DNA of 64,000 nucleotides from NCBI GenBank assembly GCA_025603075.1, contig MU626309.1, forward strand, positions 1 through 64,000, read 5' to 3'. This document shows, piece by piece, positions 12,782 to 24,652 of this stretch. Each line of letters begins with the position of its first letter. Position 1 is the first letter of the stretch. A program made the translations under genes and the position numbers. The DNA is from Neoconidiobolus thromboides FSU 785 (lineage: Eukaryota; Entomophthoromycota; Entomophthoromycetes; Entomophthorales; Neoconidiobolaceae). The notes beneath the pieces are model-generated. The model worked only from the letters and a program-made list of their open reading frames with translations, was not told the DNA's origin and did not search any database.

Positions 12782-13645
12782 CAAAACATAGTAGAAGTTA
12801 ATACAAGTTTCACTGGAAAAATTATAAAGATTCGAAAATTAAGTAAAAAATTGATATTTTTAGAAGTACAGAGTGAACAGGATGAACATATCCTTGAAGT
12901 CATGTTAAATAGTTATATTATTCAACAAGACATATTAACACAATATAGAAATGAATTAAAATTAATGGATTCTATTAAAGTTATTGGTGATTTAGAACAT
13001 ATACTAAAAAAACATAATGAAGAGGAATCAGAAGATAAGAATCAGTTTTTACTTATTGCAAAGAAAGTTAATATTATAAAAAAGAGAGATTGGTTACCAC
13101 CTTCTTTAACAGATCAAAATCGTAGTGATAAATCTATATTAAATTATCAACCAATAATATTAAAATCTAGTAATAGTAATGGTACTAAGTTAGGCATTTG
13201 TAAATATTGGCTAAACAATCAAAAATGTAATAAGAATAGAGAATGTAATTATCAACATCCAGAGGGAAATATTGTTGAATTGAGAAAACAATATGTTAAA
13301 GAGGTAAATGTTTATTAATACTATTAATTAAGTAACTGTTTGTTTATTTTTATTTTACTTTATATCTAGAGACTCGAAATTAAGGGATTAAAAATTAAAC
13401 AATTAGAAGGATATTATGATAACAAGGAATCAATAGACATTAGTTTAATTAAAAAAAAGAAAGAAATGGTAATTATAATAAGAGATTTTTTAATTCAACA
13501 ATACGGTATTGAATATTTATCAAAACATAATGGTATATTAGAAGTAGCAGGTGGGAGAGGAGATTTAGCATTTGAATTCTTTACTAAATTAAATATCAAC
13601 TATAGAATTGTAAGTTAATATAATAATAACAATAATGATAATTTA

Positions 13646-13701
<56 letters not shown>

Positions 13702-14167
13702 TAATAATAATTATAATAATAAATTAACTAATAATAATATATTCATTTTATTTCTATTTATTTTTTAGATAGATCCAAGGCCAATCAAAACGAATAAACA
13801 TCAACAAAAATATTATAAAATTCATCCAGAAGCCAAACAAATTCAACAAGATTTAACTTATTTTACAAATGAATTATTTCCTAATTATGTTAATCATACA
13901 CTTATAATTGGTATTCATCCTGATCAAGCCACTGATTTGATATTAGATTATGCTTTAAAAAATAATATTCCTTTTTTTATTATACCGTGTTGTGTATTTT
14001 TTAATTTATTTTCAGAAAGAAGATTAGAAGATGAACAAGTTAAAACTTATTTACAGTTATTTGAATATTTAAAAAAGAAAGCAATGTCATATAAAGGATA
14101 TCAATATAAAATTCATTCGATTGATCTAAATTTTCGTGGTAAATCTAAAGTTTTGTATTCATATTAA
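12638..14167 (+). CDS. OB-like / CCCH zinc finger / methyltransferase-fold protein
   Basis: Three exons (12638-13303, 13370-13609, 13769-14167) give 434 residues. Residues 36-47 are a poly-Asn run encoded by AAT repeats. Residues 55-145 (FTGKIIKIRKL...DSIKVIGDLE) look like an OB-fold nucleic-acid-binding module. Residues 187-210 form a CCCH finger (C-x8-C-x5-C-x3-H). The C-terminal half has a Rossmann-like SAM-binding signature, LEVAGGRGDLAFEF, followed by IDPRP, then IGIHPDQATD and a PCCVF motif. The order suggests an RNA-binding methyltransferase, but the substrate is not known to me and function is inference. The second intron (159 bp) is long for this window because of an AAT repeat. It is convergent with the TYSND1-like gene, with only 76 bp between the stops. 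Confidence 0.7.
12747..12780 (+). repeat. AAT trinucleotide run inside a coding exon
   Basis: About eleven consecutive AAT triplets encode poly-Asn near the N-terminus of the CCCH/methyltransferase protein. Such runs are prone to slippage, so length polymorphism is likely. Confidence 0.85.
13650..13725 (+). repeat. AAT microsatellite within an intron
   Basis: A long, slightly interrupted AAT array fills most of intron 2 of the CCCH/methyltransferase gene and explains why that intron is roughly three times longer than its neighbours. Confidence 0.85.
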
Positions 14168-14243
14168 TATTAATATTAGGGGGAATAAAATAGAATAATA
14201 ACAAAGTGGAATCATTTAATTTTATATCTATTAATCAATGAAA

Positions 14244-15294
14244 TTAGTTATAAAAATTCAATATAATTATAGAATAATAACTAATATTACTTTTAATGTC
14301 CTCTTTTTTTATAGGCTTTAATTTCCAAAGATTAGAATAAATTTGATTGAATTGAATTAATTGATTGTTTATATCATTGAATTTCAATATTGGCTTATAC
14401 AATAAATAATTTAATAATGGCAATATGAATGTAATTGGTATACAATAATTCAATTGTTTTAAAATTCTATTATTAATTTTAGAATTGCCTAAGAATAATT
14501 AATAAATTAAGTAGATTCTAATATTGTATTAACAATGTAACAAAAGAACTTACTTGTAATCAAACCTAATAATTGTCCATTTTGATTAAATAATCCTCCA
14601 CCAGAACCTCCACAATTAATCTTACAATTTGTTACATACATGATGTTTCTATTATCCATTTTTATAATACTATTAATAACACCATTTTCTATTTTTAGTT
14701 GATCTTTATCATCTATTAATAAATGTTATTATTTATTACTATTATTATTTATTATTTATTATTGTTTTACTTTTAATAATTGGATTAACTTCAGAATAAC
14801 CCATTGAAACTACTTTATCTCCAGTATACACTTTATCGATATTAATAAAACCCAACCAATCAATTAACTTAATATCAATAGTTGAATCAAACTTTAATAT
14901 TATTATATCAATACTTGAAGATGGATTATAATAAATTAACTTCCAATTATTATACCACTAATAAAAGTTAATTAAATATACAATTTATTAGAATATTTAA
15001 TATGATTAAAATCATTTACTTGATTTTGAATTTGAATTTTCACTTGATTTTGAATCACTTCATTAGTTAAAATAGTCTCCTTTTTGACTAATGAATCGAA
15101 TAAATGTTGATTAGTTAAGCAATAAATGTCCTCTAAGAAAACGTATAAAAATATATTAATTTAATAATAAGTTCTATGTTATTTAAATAAAAACATTAAT
15201 TTACTTTCAAATTGAATTAAAACCCCCGTTCCCCAACAATAATAACTGGTTAAATAAATTGGGCATATACATTCAGTGATAGAATTATTAATTA

Positions 15295-15333
<39 letters not shown>

Positions 15334-16385
15334 CCTCATTAATCATAACAATAGGATATAATAAATAACCTAGTTCTAATAAGGAATGATATTCTAATAA
15401 CTTGAATTTACCTAAAATAATTTGACTAATTATCAAAGCATATATTAATTCATTCATTAAAACATTATTAATAACTTTTACTTACCCTAGATTTGGTAAT
15501 AAAAACTAAATATATAAATAAATTAAGTAACAATAATAATATTAACATACAAAGTTAAAATCTTACCCCAATAAACTTATTATTAAAAAATAATGGACCC
15601 CCAATAAATCCAGGTTTTATATAATGTTCCTCTAAAACCACTATTTTCTCATTTCCTTCCATTCTTCTCACTTCATTTATTGATAGAAATTTAGGATAAT
15701 TTAATTGATATTTTTTCTCAAATGGTGTTATCATTGTAACCAATTGATTTTTAATATTAGAGATCTTCTTTTTAAGTTGAATAATTTTCATATTAATATC
15801 TGTTTGAATTAAAGCTACTGATGTGAGGCCATAGTAATCTGTAGAGGGTATTGAAGATGTATAACTTTGATTCCAACCTAAGTGGTACTCTACACCACAT
15901 TGATCTGTTTTATTGCAAAACTCGGTGATTAGTTTTATATCCAACTCTGTAGATCAAAAAGTTTCATTTAATGTTACATTCTATTAAAACGTTTAGAAAT
16001 TACCTTCATTAAATTCAATATCAATTGCCAAAACTTGAAATTTTGCTAATAATAAAAGACATGATTCACTTGAGTTATTTAATTTTTATTACTTTTACTT
16101 ACTATTTTCGTGATCATAAAGAAAGCCATGGAATTGACTATCTTTAGTTAATTGATATTTTCCATTCTTCTGTTAACAATGAATTAATAAATAAAAATAA
16201 TACAAATTTCTCTTATCAATAATTTTAACTTACTTCATATAAAAAGGGTAAGATTGGATAAGCACTAAAAATTGAATTGAAATCTTAATATTATTTTTAT
16301 TTTGAAAGTTTTTATACTTCTTTTTTACCTCGTTATAACCACTCCATCCTCTCTTAAATAACCTGAGAAATTGATATGAACTTCA
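14244..16385 (-). CDS. TYSND1: TYSND1/DEG15-like peroxisomal processing protease
   Basis: Predicted trypsin-like serine protease of the family that removes PTS2 leaders in the peroxisome matrix. About ten exons join in frame. The C-terminal protease domain has a GTGVLI start, catalytic His in CLTNQHLFD, Asp in SIDIIILKFD and Ser in NCGGSGGGLF, followed by LLGLITSNSK and YCIPITF, which match the TYSND1 C-terminal block. The N-terminal half is a diverged protease-like domain ending in a GGPLF segment. A 20-nt exon (15486-15505) is needed to keep frame. The start is unsure: coding is traced to 16385, and the nearest ATG (16424) would require an intron of only 28 bp. No SKL-type C-terminus is present (it ends NFYN). 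Poly-Asn lies at about 15299-15332. Confidence 0.72.
15299..15332 (-). repeat. AAT-type run coding poly-Asn
   Basis: ATT repeats on the plus strand read as about eleven Asn codons in the linker before the catalytic domain of the TYSND1-like protease. Confidence 0.8.
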
Positions 16386-16424
16386 CTAAGTATCAAGATT
16401 CAACTTCAATTACATTATTGTCAT

Positions 16425-17382
16425 TATTATTCTAAATTTACCTTGGTTCTTTTTAAAATTTAATAATTAATTTAAGAATTAAGTTTAAGGATTCTCACTT
16501 TTACAACTTAATGTTAAAAACACAATTGGTAGCTATTAAACTCAATATTAGTTTGATCGATTATAGATTGGAAACTTTGTTTACAATCATTTTTAACTAG
16601 TTTTAATAAGAACAAAATGGATTTATTTTTTTCAATTCTTTCAAGTTATTTTATTATTATAATCTAGTAAGGTTTTACAAAATTCAATGCAAAGCTATTA
16701 CAACTCTTTTGCGATATATTTAGCAATTTATTTCTAAATTATTTTATATAGGGGTGTATTTTTTTAAGAATTTTACTAACAATCTTTCCACTCAAATAGT
16801 GTTTAAAAAACGGAAAAAGTAATAACTAAAAAAACACCTTAGCTGTTTTTTTATTTGTTGATTATCATGGATATTTCTTAATTTTCTGTCGATTAAAAAA
16901 TAAACAAAATAAACAGCTAGAAAAAGATAGTAAAAATGAATTCATAATAAATTAGAATAGTTTAAATGTTTATTATAAAATAAATTTATGACCAAATTCT
17001 GGATTATAGTTTAAAATTTCAAGCTAAATTCCAATTAAGTCTTTATTATAAAATCAATAATTTTCATAAATTATAAAAACAAATGCTTTTTTTTTCAATT
17101 TAAACTGAACTTAATAGAAAGGAGAAATTGAACTCGTCATAAACAAAAAAGGCAAAAAAGTTCTAATAAAATTCATTAATCCAATTAATTTCTCCGTTTA
17201 AAAAAGGAAAAGTTGGCATTTTTTAATGAATAAATTTAAAAAGTATGAATAACAATGGAAAAATTCATTAATTGAAATTATAAAAAAATTCAATTAACTT
17301 TTTATTTTTTATTATTATCTTAATTATTTAACTTTATAAAACTAATAAGTGATTCAATATAAATAATTAAATACAATTCAAT
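16425..17382. other. Intergenic region with one foldback repeat
   Basis: About 950 bp lie between the divergent TYSND1-like and P4-ATPase genes. The region contains foldback copy D (16751-16840). The rest is AT-rich and without reading frames. The P4-ATPase promoter should lie in the last few hundred bases. Confidence 0.6.
16751..16840 (+). repeat. MITE-like foldback repeat, copy D
   Basis: Begins GGGGTGTATTTTTTTAAGA and ends AAAAAAACACC. It is slightly shorter than the consensus. The bases before and after it read TATA and TTAG, so a TA-type target is possible but not shown. Confidence 0.75.
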
Positions 17383-20300
17383 ATGTTTGGCTTTCTAAAA
17401 AAACCAAGTCCCTCATTAACCGTTCGAAAGATTTATCTAAATCATCAACTTTCCTCTTCAGAGCAAGCTTCTCTTCCATTTTACCCAACTAATTCCATTA
17501 GTACCACTAAATATAAGCCATATAATTTCATAATCAAAAATTTATATGAACAATTTCAACGTGCAGCTAATGTTTATTTTTTATTTCTCATTATACTTCA
17601 ATTAATACCGAGTATTGGAAATGGATTAAAGAGTGCATTTATGGGTAGTTTTGCATTTACTACTATTTTAATAATGACCATGGTGAAAGATGGTTATGAA
17701 GATTATAATCGATATCTTTCAGATAAAGAAGAAAATAATAGAAAGACAAATAGAATTATTGGCTGGAGAAATGTTAATGTTAATGTTAATGATACTGTGA
17801 ATAAAGGAAAAAAGAAAAATATTGGTTTTAATTTATTTCAAAAGAAAAATAAAGAAACTGAAGTACCATTAATGGAATATGAATATAGTGAGGATGAGGA
17901 CAGTGTTCAACAAGAAAAAAGTAATCATATTAACAATGAAAGTAATTGGGATAGTGTATTATGGTCCCAAGTTCAAGTAGGTGATTTATTAATGGTTAAA
18001 AATGAAGATAGTATACCAGCTGATTTATTAATTTTAACTACTTCTGAAAAAGATGGCACTTGTTTTATTGAAACTAAAAATTTAGATGGAGAAACAAATT
18101 TAAAAGTAAGACATAGTTTAAAATCCACTATAAATTGGAATTTAATTACTCAATTAAAAAATCAAATATTAAAATTAAATATTGAATTACCTAATGTTAA
18201 TTTATACTCCTTTAATGGTAATTTAGATGTTTTGAATAAAAATGAAGAGATTATAAAGTCGGAATCTATTAATAGTACTAATTTGTTATTACGTGGTTGT
18301 AAATTAAAAAATGTCAATTATATTATTGGTTTAGTATTGTATACTGGTCATGATAGTAAAATTGTATTGAATAGTGGTAGTACACCTAGTAAAAAATCAT
18401 ATATTGAAAAAATGATGAATAAACAAGTAATCATCAATTTTGTTATATTAATATTATTATCTTTAAGTGTAAGTATTATTGGAGGAATTTATGTCAATCC
18501 AACAGACACATCACCTAATTTATTTATATATCAATTTTCCGATTCTGTTACCAAAAGTGCGAGTATCACTGGGATCTTAGGCTTTTTTACAAGTTTGATA
18601 TTATTTCAAAATATAGTACCAATTTCATTATACTTGACAGTAGAAGTAGTAAAATCTATTCAAGCTTATTTTATACGTAGTGATATTGAAATGTATGATC
18701 CAAAATTAGATAAATTATGTGAACCAAGAGCTTGGAATTTATCGGATGATTTGGGTCAAATTGAATATATATTTTCGGATAAAACAGGTACCTTAACTCA
18801 AAATATCATGCAATTTAAACAATGTACTATTAATGGAATACAATATGGACAATCTTTACTATCTTCAACTACGAAAGAAAATAATCAATTTACTAATAAT
18901 GAAAATGACTTAACACTTAATAACAATAGTGCTTCTGAGCAACCATTATTAAACAATAGTAATGGAGAAACTGGTGAAGAAGATAAATCGAGTTATGGCT
19001 CAGATCAATTTCAATTAGATTTAGATTTAGTTAGAATAATGGGTGAAGAAAGAGATCGATTTTGTAAAGATAAATATCGATCCGGTCCAATTACTTTTAT
19101 TGATCCTCAATTTTATAATGATTTAAGAAATAATTCATCACAGCATGAAAAGATTCATTTATTTTTTAAAATATTAGCTTTATGTCATACTGTTTTAGTG
19201 GAATTAGATAGTACTTCAAGTAATATTACTTATAAAGCAGAATCTCCAGATGATGCTGCCTTAGTTTCTGGAGCTACTAATTGTGGATTTACCTTTTTAT
19301 CCCGTTTTCAAGATAAAGTGGAAGTAGCCTTATTAGGACAAATAGAAACATATCAATTGTTACATGTATTAGAATTTAATTCAACAAGAAAAAGAATGAG
19401 TATATTATTAAAAGATCAAAATAATCAAATCTTTTTATATTGTAAAGGGGCTGATTCCATTATTTTAGAACGATTGAAACAAGGGCAACAAGATACTATT
19501 CAACCCACATTAAATCATTTAAAAGCATTTGCACAATTGGGATTGAGAACATTATGTATTGCTTATCGTCCTATAAGTAATGAAGAATTTGAACAATGGG
19601 ATAAAAGATATAATGAAGCTAATTTAGCTATGGAAGAACGTGAAGAAAAAATCATGTCTCTACAAGAAGAAATGGAAAAGGAATTAATACTAGTAGGAGG
19701 TACTGCTATCGAAGATAAATTACAAGAAAATGTACCTGAATCCATTCAACTATTAAGAGAAGCAGGAATCAAATTGTGGGTCTTAACTGGGGATAAAACA
19801 GAAACAGCAATTAATATTGGATTTTCTTGTAATTTATTAACACAGGAAATGCAATTGGTTTCTGTTACTGGAGATTCAGAAAATAGCGTTAAAGAGCAAT
19901 TAGAATTAGCAATCGATCAATTTACTTTTTTAAATCACCCAGATTTAGCATTAATTATTGATGGTACTTCATTAAAATTTGGACTATCTAATGAAGTCAA
20001 AGGATTATTATTAACCTTTGCAAAGCAATGTAAAGTAGTAATTTGTTGTCGGGTATCACCATTACAAAAAGCACAAGTAGTAACTTTAGTAAAAGAAGGA
20101 TTAAATGCTATGTGTTTAGCCATTGGAGATGGAGCTAATGATGTATCAATGATTCAAGCAGCTCATATAGGTGTAGGCATTTCTGGATTAGAAGGATGTC
20201 AAGCAGTTATGGCTTCAGATTATGCTATTGGTCAATTTCAATATTTAACTCGATTATTATTAGTTCATGGCCGATGGTCTTATATAAGAATTTCACATAT

Positions 20301-21294
20301 GATCCTATGTTTTTTTTACAAGAATTTAGTAATGACATTAACTAATTTCTTTTTTCAGTGGTTTAATGGACCTTCACAAACCTTTTTATTTGATTATACA
20401 TTAGTTTTATTTTATAATTTAGTATTTACTGCCTTTCCTATAATGATATTAGGTGCTTTTGATCAAGATGTTAATGCTGAAGTAGCTATGGTAACCCCTC
20501 AATTATATTTTAGGGGTATCAAACATATGGAATATTCACATAAAAGATTTTTTATGGTATTATTAGATGCTACTTTTCAATCGATTATTTGTTTCTTTGT
20601 ACCTTATGCTATGTTTGCTTTTTCTACTTTTGATCCTTCTGGTTTAAGTAATAATTCATTAGATGGTTTTGGTACTACTGTTTCTGCTTGTGTAGTTGTT
20701 ACTGTCAATATTTATGTGGGTTTATGGACATTTAATTGGTCTTTCTTAATGTATTTAGTTATCATTGGTAGTATTGTTATCTACTTTGTTATAGTGTTAG
20801 TATTATCTCATATTATCAAAGGAATGCATTCAGTAGATTCTATGTTATTTGCAAGTATTGAATTTTGGTTAGTATTAATCTTATGTTTATTTTGTTGTTT
20901 ATTACCTCGATATTTAGCAAGATATTTGAGAAGTATATTTTCACCTAAAGATATTGAGGTTATTCGAGAACAAGTTTATTTATTTTACAATTATTTAAAA
21001 AGAAAAAAGAAACAATTACGTAAAAAGAAGAGACAAATGGAACAACTCAACCAATCTAAATCTCAAGCTACAGCTAATGGAAATTCAATATCAATTGGTA
21101 GATTATTTTCTTTAAAAAATAATCAATATACTAGTTATACTGGTTATGCTTTTTCTATGGATGATGAATCTGTATTATCTCAAAGATTAAAAGATACGAT
21201 GTTAAAAAGACATCTCAAAACTGATCAAGATTTAAATGATATATTACAATCTACTAAAAAAGAAGAGGACGATACTTTTGATTCAAATATTTAA
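17383..21294 (+). CDS. P4-type ATPase (phospholipid flippase, Dnf-like)
   Basis: Integral membrane pump that moves phospholipids to the cytosolic leaflet of plasma, Golgi or endosomal membranes. It is a single 1303-residue exon, normal for the family. The N-terminal YNFIIKNLYEQFQRAANVYF signature precedes TM1-2. The DGET actuator loop (NLDGETNLKVR) is near residue 235. PISLYLTVE lies in TM4. The phosphorylated Asp is in SDKTGTLTQN near residue 465. The nucleotide-binding segment is AESPDDAAL, and the hinge GDGANDVSMIQ is near residue 915. Six C-terminal membrane spans follow, with FFYKNLV and the FDQDVNAE loop. The tail is basic, then acidic. The Dnf1/2/3 subgroup is a guess from the TM loops. 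No intron is present, unusual beside its intron-rich neighbours. Confidence 0.93.
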   Translation: MFGFLKKPSPSLTVRKIYLNHQLSSSEQASLPFYPTNSISTTKYKPYNFIIKNLYEQFQRAANVYFLFLIILQLIPSIGNGLKSAFMGSFAFTTILIMTMVKDGYEDYNRYLSDKEENNRKTNRIIGWRNVNVNVNDTVNKGKKKNIGFNLFQKKNKETEVPLMEYEYSEDEDSVQQEKSNHINNESNWDSVLWSQVQVGDLLMVKNEDSIPADLLILTTSEKDGTCFIETKNLDGETNLKVRHSLKSTINWNLITQLKNQILKLNIELPNVNLYSFNGNLDVLNKNEEIIKSESINSTNLLLRGCKLKNVNYIIGLVLYTGHDSKIVLNSGSTPSKKSYIEKMMNKQVIINFVILILLSLSVSIIGGIYVNPTDTSPNLFIYQFSDSVTKSASITGILGFFTSLILFQNIVPISLYLTVEVVKSIQAYFIRSDIEMYDPKLDKLCEPRAWNLSDDLGQIEYIFSDKTGTLTQNIMQFKQCTINGIQYGQSLLSSTTKENNQFTNNENDLTLNNNSASEQPLLNNSNGETGEEDKSSYGSDQFQLDLDLVRIMGEERDRFCKDKYRSGPITFIDPQFYNDLRNNSSQHEKIHLFFKILALCHTVLVELDSTSSNITYKAESPDDAALVSGATNCGFTFLSRFQDKVEVALLGQIETYQLLHVLEFNSTRKRMSILLKDQNNQIFLYCKGADSIILERLKQGQQDTIQPTLNHLKAFAQLGLRTLCIAYRPISNEEFEQWDKRYNEANLAMEEREEKIMSLQEEMEKELILVGGTAIEDKLQENVPESIQLLREAGIKLWVLTGDKTETAINIGFSCNLLTQEMQLVSVTGDSENSVKEQLELAIDQFTFLNHPDLALIIDGTSLKFGLSNEVKGLLLTFAKQCKVVICCRVSPLQKAQVVTLVKEGLNAMCLAIGDGANDVSMIQAAHIGVGISGLEGCQAVMASDYAIGQFQYLTRLLLVHGRWSYIRISHMILCFFYKNLVMTLTNFFFQWFNGPSQTFLFDYTLVLFYNLVFTAFPIMILGAFDQDVNAEVAMVTPQLYFRGIKHMEYSHKRFFMVLLDATFQSIICFFVPYAMFAFSTFDPSGLSNNSLDGFGTTVSACVVVTVNIYVGLWTFNWSFLMYLVIIGSIVIYFVIVLVLSHIIKGMHSVDSMLFASIEFWLVLILCLFCCLLPRYLARYLRSIFSPKDIEVIREQVYLFYNYLKRKKKQLRKKKRQMEQLNQSKSQATANGNSISIGRLFSLKNNQYTSYTGYAFSMDDESVLSQRLKDTMLKRHLKTDQDLNDILQSTKKEEDDTFDSNI

Positions 21295-21417
21295 TTATTA
21301 TCCTCAACTATTTTAGATAAATAAAATAAATAATTATAATATTTTAAAATAAAAATTAAACAAACAATTATTTATATTCTATTCTATAGTTTAATACATT
21401 CTTTTATTTTATTATTA

Positions 21418-24406
21418 TTATTCAATATTAAATTCACCTGGCATTTTAAAATTCATTTTAGAATTTTCTTCATTTTGATTAACTTGTTCATTTAACATAC
21501 TTTCATCAATAAGTTGATAGGTTGGTACAAAATTCCAAAAGGTATTTTTAATATCTTCCTTATCCTTAGCAATTGTATATCTTTTCTTAATCTCCTCATT
21601 TTCAGTAGGAATCTAAATTTAGTATTAAAAAAATACAAACTTATAAAAATAAACAATCACTTACTAAAAACAACTTTTCAATTAAATTTAAACAATTATT
21701 AAATTTTAATATTAAGTTAGAATATTGTTGACTTAACTCACCTTGATTTTGAATTAGTTCATTAATCATATCAATTAACTTTAAATGAAATTCATAACCA
21801 AACAGTTGGATTTTACCACTATTACTTTGATTTAATTGGATATTATACCATTCAAGTCGTACAATTATAAAATTTATTGTATAATTTAATTCTTTCATCT
21901 AGTTAAAATAAATATTATTAATATTATTAATATTATTATTATTATTATTAAATCCACCTTATTTTGTAGAGAAAACAATTGCATATAATTAAAACCTAAC
22001 TTATTAAATTGTACCATTTGATTTTTTAAAAATCTTAAATATAGTTGATATTCTTCGTTATCTTTAATAATTGTTGCTTCTTTGGGCAATTGAAATATAC
22101 TTTGTTCTTGTCGAATTTGTAATTGATGTTCATTTTTAATTATCAATTCCACTAAATTGAAATTTATTAACATAAACTATAATTACTAACTTTGAAATAT
22201 TAACTTACCATTTTTGATAATTTGTAATAATTTGTTATCATTGTAAAAATTTAACATTTTTTCAAAATAATTACAATAATTATATACTCTATTAGCATCT
22301 ATTAAAATATATTATTATTATTATAGGATTGCTTTGTTATAAAGTTTACTTGGTTGAATTTTCATTTTATCTAATTCATTAATACCACGTTGAACAAAAA
22401 TCAAAAATAATTGAATATATAAATTAAAATTATCAATTATGAATGTTTCCCTATAATTATTAATATATAAATATATTAAACTTCATAAATAAAATTAAAC
22501 TTACCACTTCTCTACATTAGGACTATTTAAATTACTATGCCATGGAAATAAATATTCCAATATAATATCTACTAACTAATAAAAGTAATTATAAATGAAA
22601 TTAAAAATTATATTCTAATTACCAAATAAAATGAATCATCTAACTCCCAATTAGATAAACCATCGATATATAGTTGAAAATTAATTGGTTGTAAATCCGA
22701 ATACAGTTTTCTAATGTAATTAATAATTAATAATTAATAATTTATTTAAATTGTATTATCATATTGTTATTTAAATAAGAATAATGTTATTACCTCCAAT
22801 ATTCATTATAAAATAATTGAATATCATTCCAATCAATTGATACGTCAATAAATACATTAGATATACTTAAATTTAATTGATTTTGTACCATTTGAATTAC
22901 TTTAATTAATAAAATGGAAGGATTTGATTTTTCTATTTCACCCTAAAATAAAATAAAAATTGTTAAATTATTTGTTTCTATTATAATAAATAACTTACGC
23001 TAAAATCCCTATTTTCCATAGTGATTTCACTCAAATCAATCAAATATAATTGTTTATAAAGATTAATAAATAAAATAGATATTGGTGACTTTAACTTATT
23101 ATTGTTTTGATTTATGTTACTATTGTTATTTATCATCTCTTTTAATAATTGAATATTAAAATATTTATTTAAATAATATTGATCATTTAATTTATCTATA
23201 TCATTAACTATAATTTCCACTAAATAACTTTTGAATATTCGAAAATATAAAGCTCCATTCGTTGTATTTACATTATTATCTCTAGTCTATTGAAATAATA
23301 TTAGTATTATTATATTATTATAAATCATTATTATTATTACTCTATTAAATTGACAATAACACCAAGTTATTAATTTATAAATTAAATATTCATAGCCATC
23401 TTTAAAATTAATGTTAATCAATATTAAAGGAATCACATAATACAATTAAAACTTACTAAATATCACTGACTTTAACTTAGAATTATAGTAAGGCATTAAA
23501 AATGAAATCACGTTTGGAATATCTGTTATTGTATTTTTGGGGTAAAGCGAAGACTAAAATAATGATAATAAAATAAATAACAATTAAATTTATAAAAATA
23601 AAATAAAATAATTATAAACTTACTAGTAATTCATTTTCTAAAATATCAAATTGAAAATTTCCGTTTAATTGAATTTTATCTAACCACTGATATAATATTC
23701 CATTTTTTACCATTAATTTTTCCATTTGTATTTGAATTTCGTTTATTCGATTGATTTCATTATCATTTAATAAATTCATTAAAAAACTATTATAATATCC
23801 GAGCCAACCACTAAATACAAATTAATAATTAACTTAAACTACTTCGATAGCTAACAAGAATTTAACTTACCAAAACATATCATTACCAAATAAGTCCTCT
23901 ATAATTAATTGTAAAAATAAAGTAATCGTCTGAATACTATTGAATTCTGTTTTATCATTAAATTGTATTAATTTAGTCTCTAATAATTCATTTAATTTTA
24001 TTATTGTTTCGATATATTCTTGTTCAAAATTAACACTTGTGTTACTAGTTAATTTTTGATGTTGACAACATATTTTATTGTTTTTGCAACTTGGATTCAT
24101 ACATACTCCAACTTTTAATTTCAATGATAAAAAATTAACAATAATTTGGTATGTTAAGCTATCAAACAATTTAATATCTAATTGATGGAATTTATTATTG
24201 ATGTAATTTTCTAAATGAATTTCAAATAATTTCTCTTGATTCATCTCTTTGACTTCTATCTTATTTTCTTTGTTTTCTACTTTATAATTAGATTGGTAAA
24301 AATCTTGAAGTTGATATTCTATATCTTTCTGTTTTATAGATTCATAAATTGCTTTAACTTCATTGAAATCATCTCCTTTTTTTTTGGTTTGATATTGTAA
24401 GTCCAT
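21418..24406 (-). CDS. SMPD4-like protein (neutral sphingomyelinase 3 family)
   Basis: About a dozen short exons separated by AT-rich introns give an estimated 750-780 residues. The strongest identity signal is a central block: NWELDDSF, then LEYLFPW, then NVEKW, then FIIDNFNLYIQLF. It matches in order and spacing the W-LD-SF...LSYLQPW...SEKWAPFVQENLLMYTKLF block of animal SMPD4. Human SMPD4 sits in the ER/nuclear envelope. Its sphingomyelinase activity is debated, so no reaction is asserted here. No C-terminal membrane anchor is seen; the protein ends in a polar PGEFNIE tail. Exon borders are partly approximate. It ends convergent with the P4-ATPase, 123 bp apart. Family membership is inferred from that one block. 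Confidence 0.6.
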
Positions 24407-24652
24407 GATTAATAGTTATAACACAAAGATGAATTGGATCAAAATAAATATCATCAATTTTTATTTGTGATTGAAAAATCAATCCCTTTAAATTCAATAA
24501 TTGGTTGAATTTAAAAAAAGCATGAAAAGAAAGAAAAAAGAGAAAAAAGCATTATTCATTACTAAAGTCAAATAAATAAAAGTAATCAAATAGACATAAA
24601 AAAACATTAATGGAAACTCTATATGATTTTATTTAAAACTCATTCAGCTCTA

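Noticed and set aside
13650-13725. Regular repeat array considered as CRISPR-like
   Set aside because: It is a simple AAT microsatellite inside a eukaryotic intron, without spacers.
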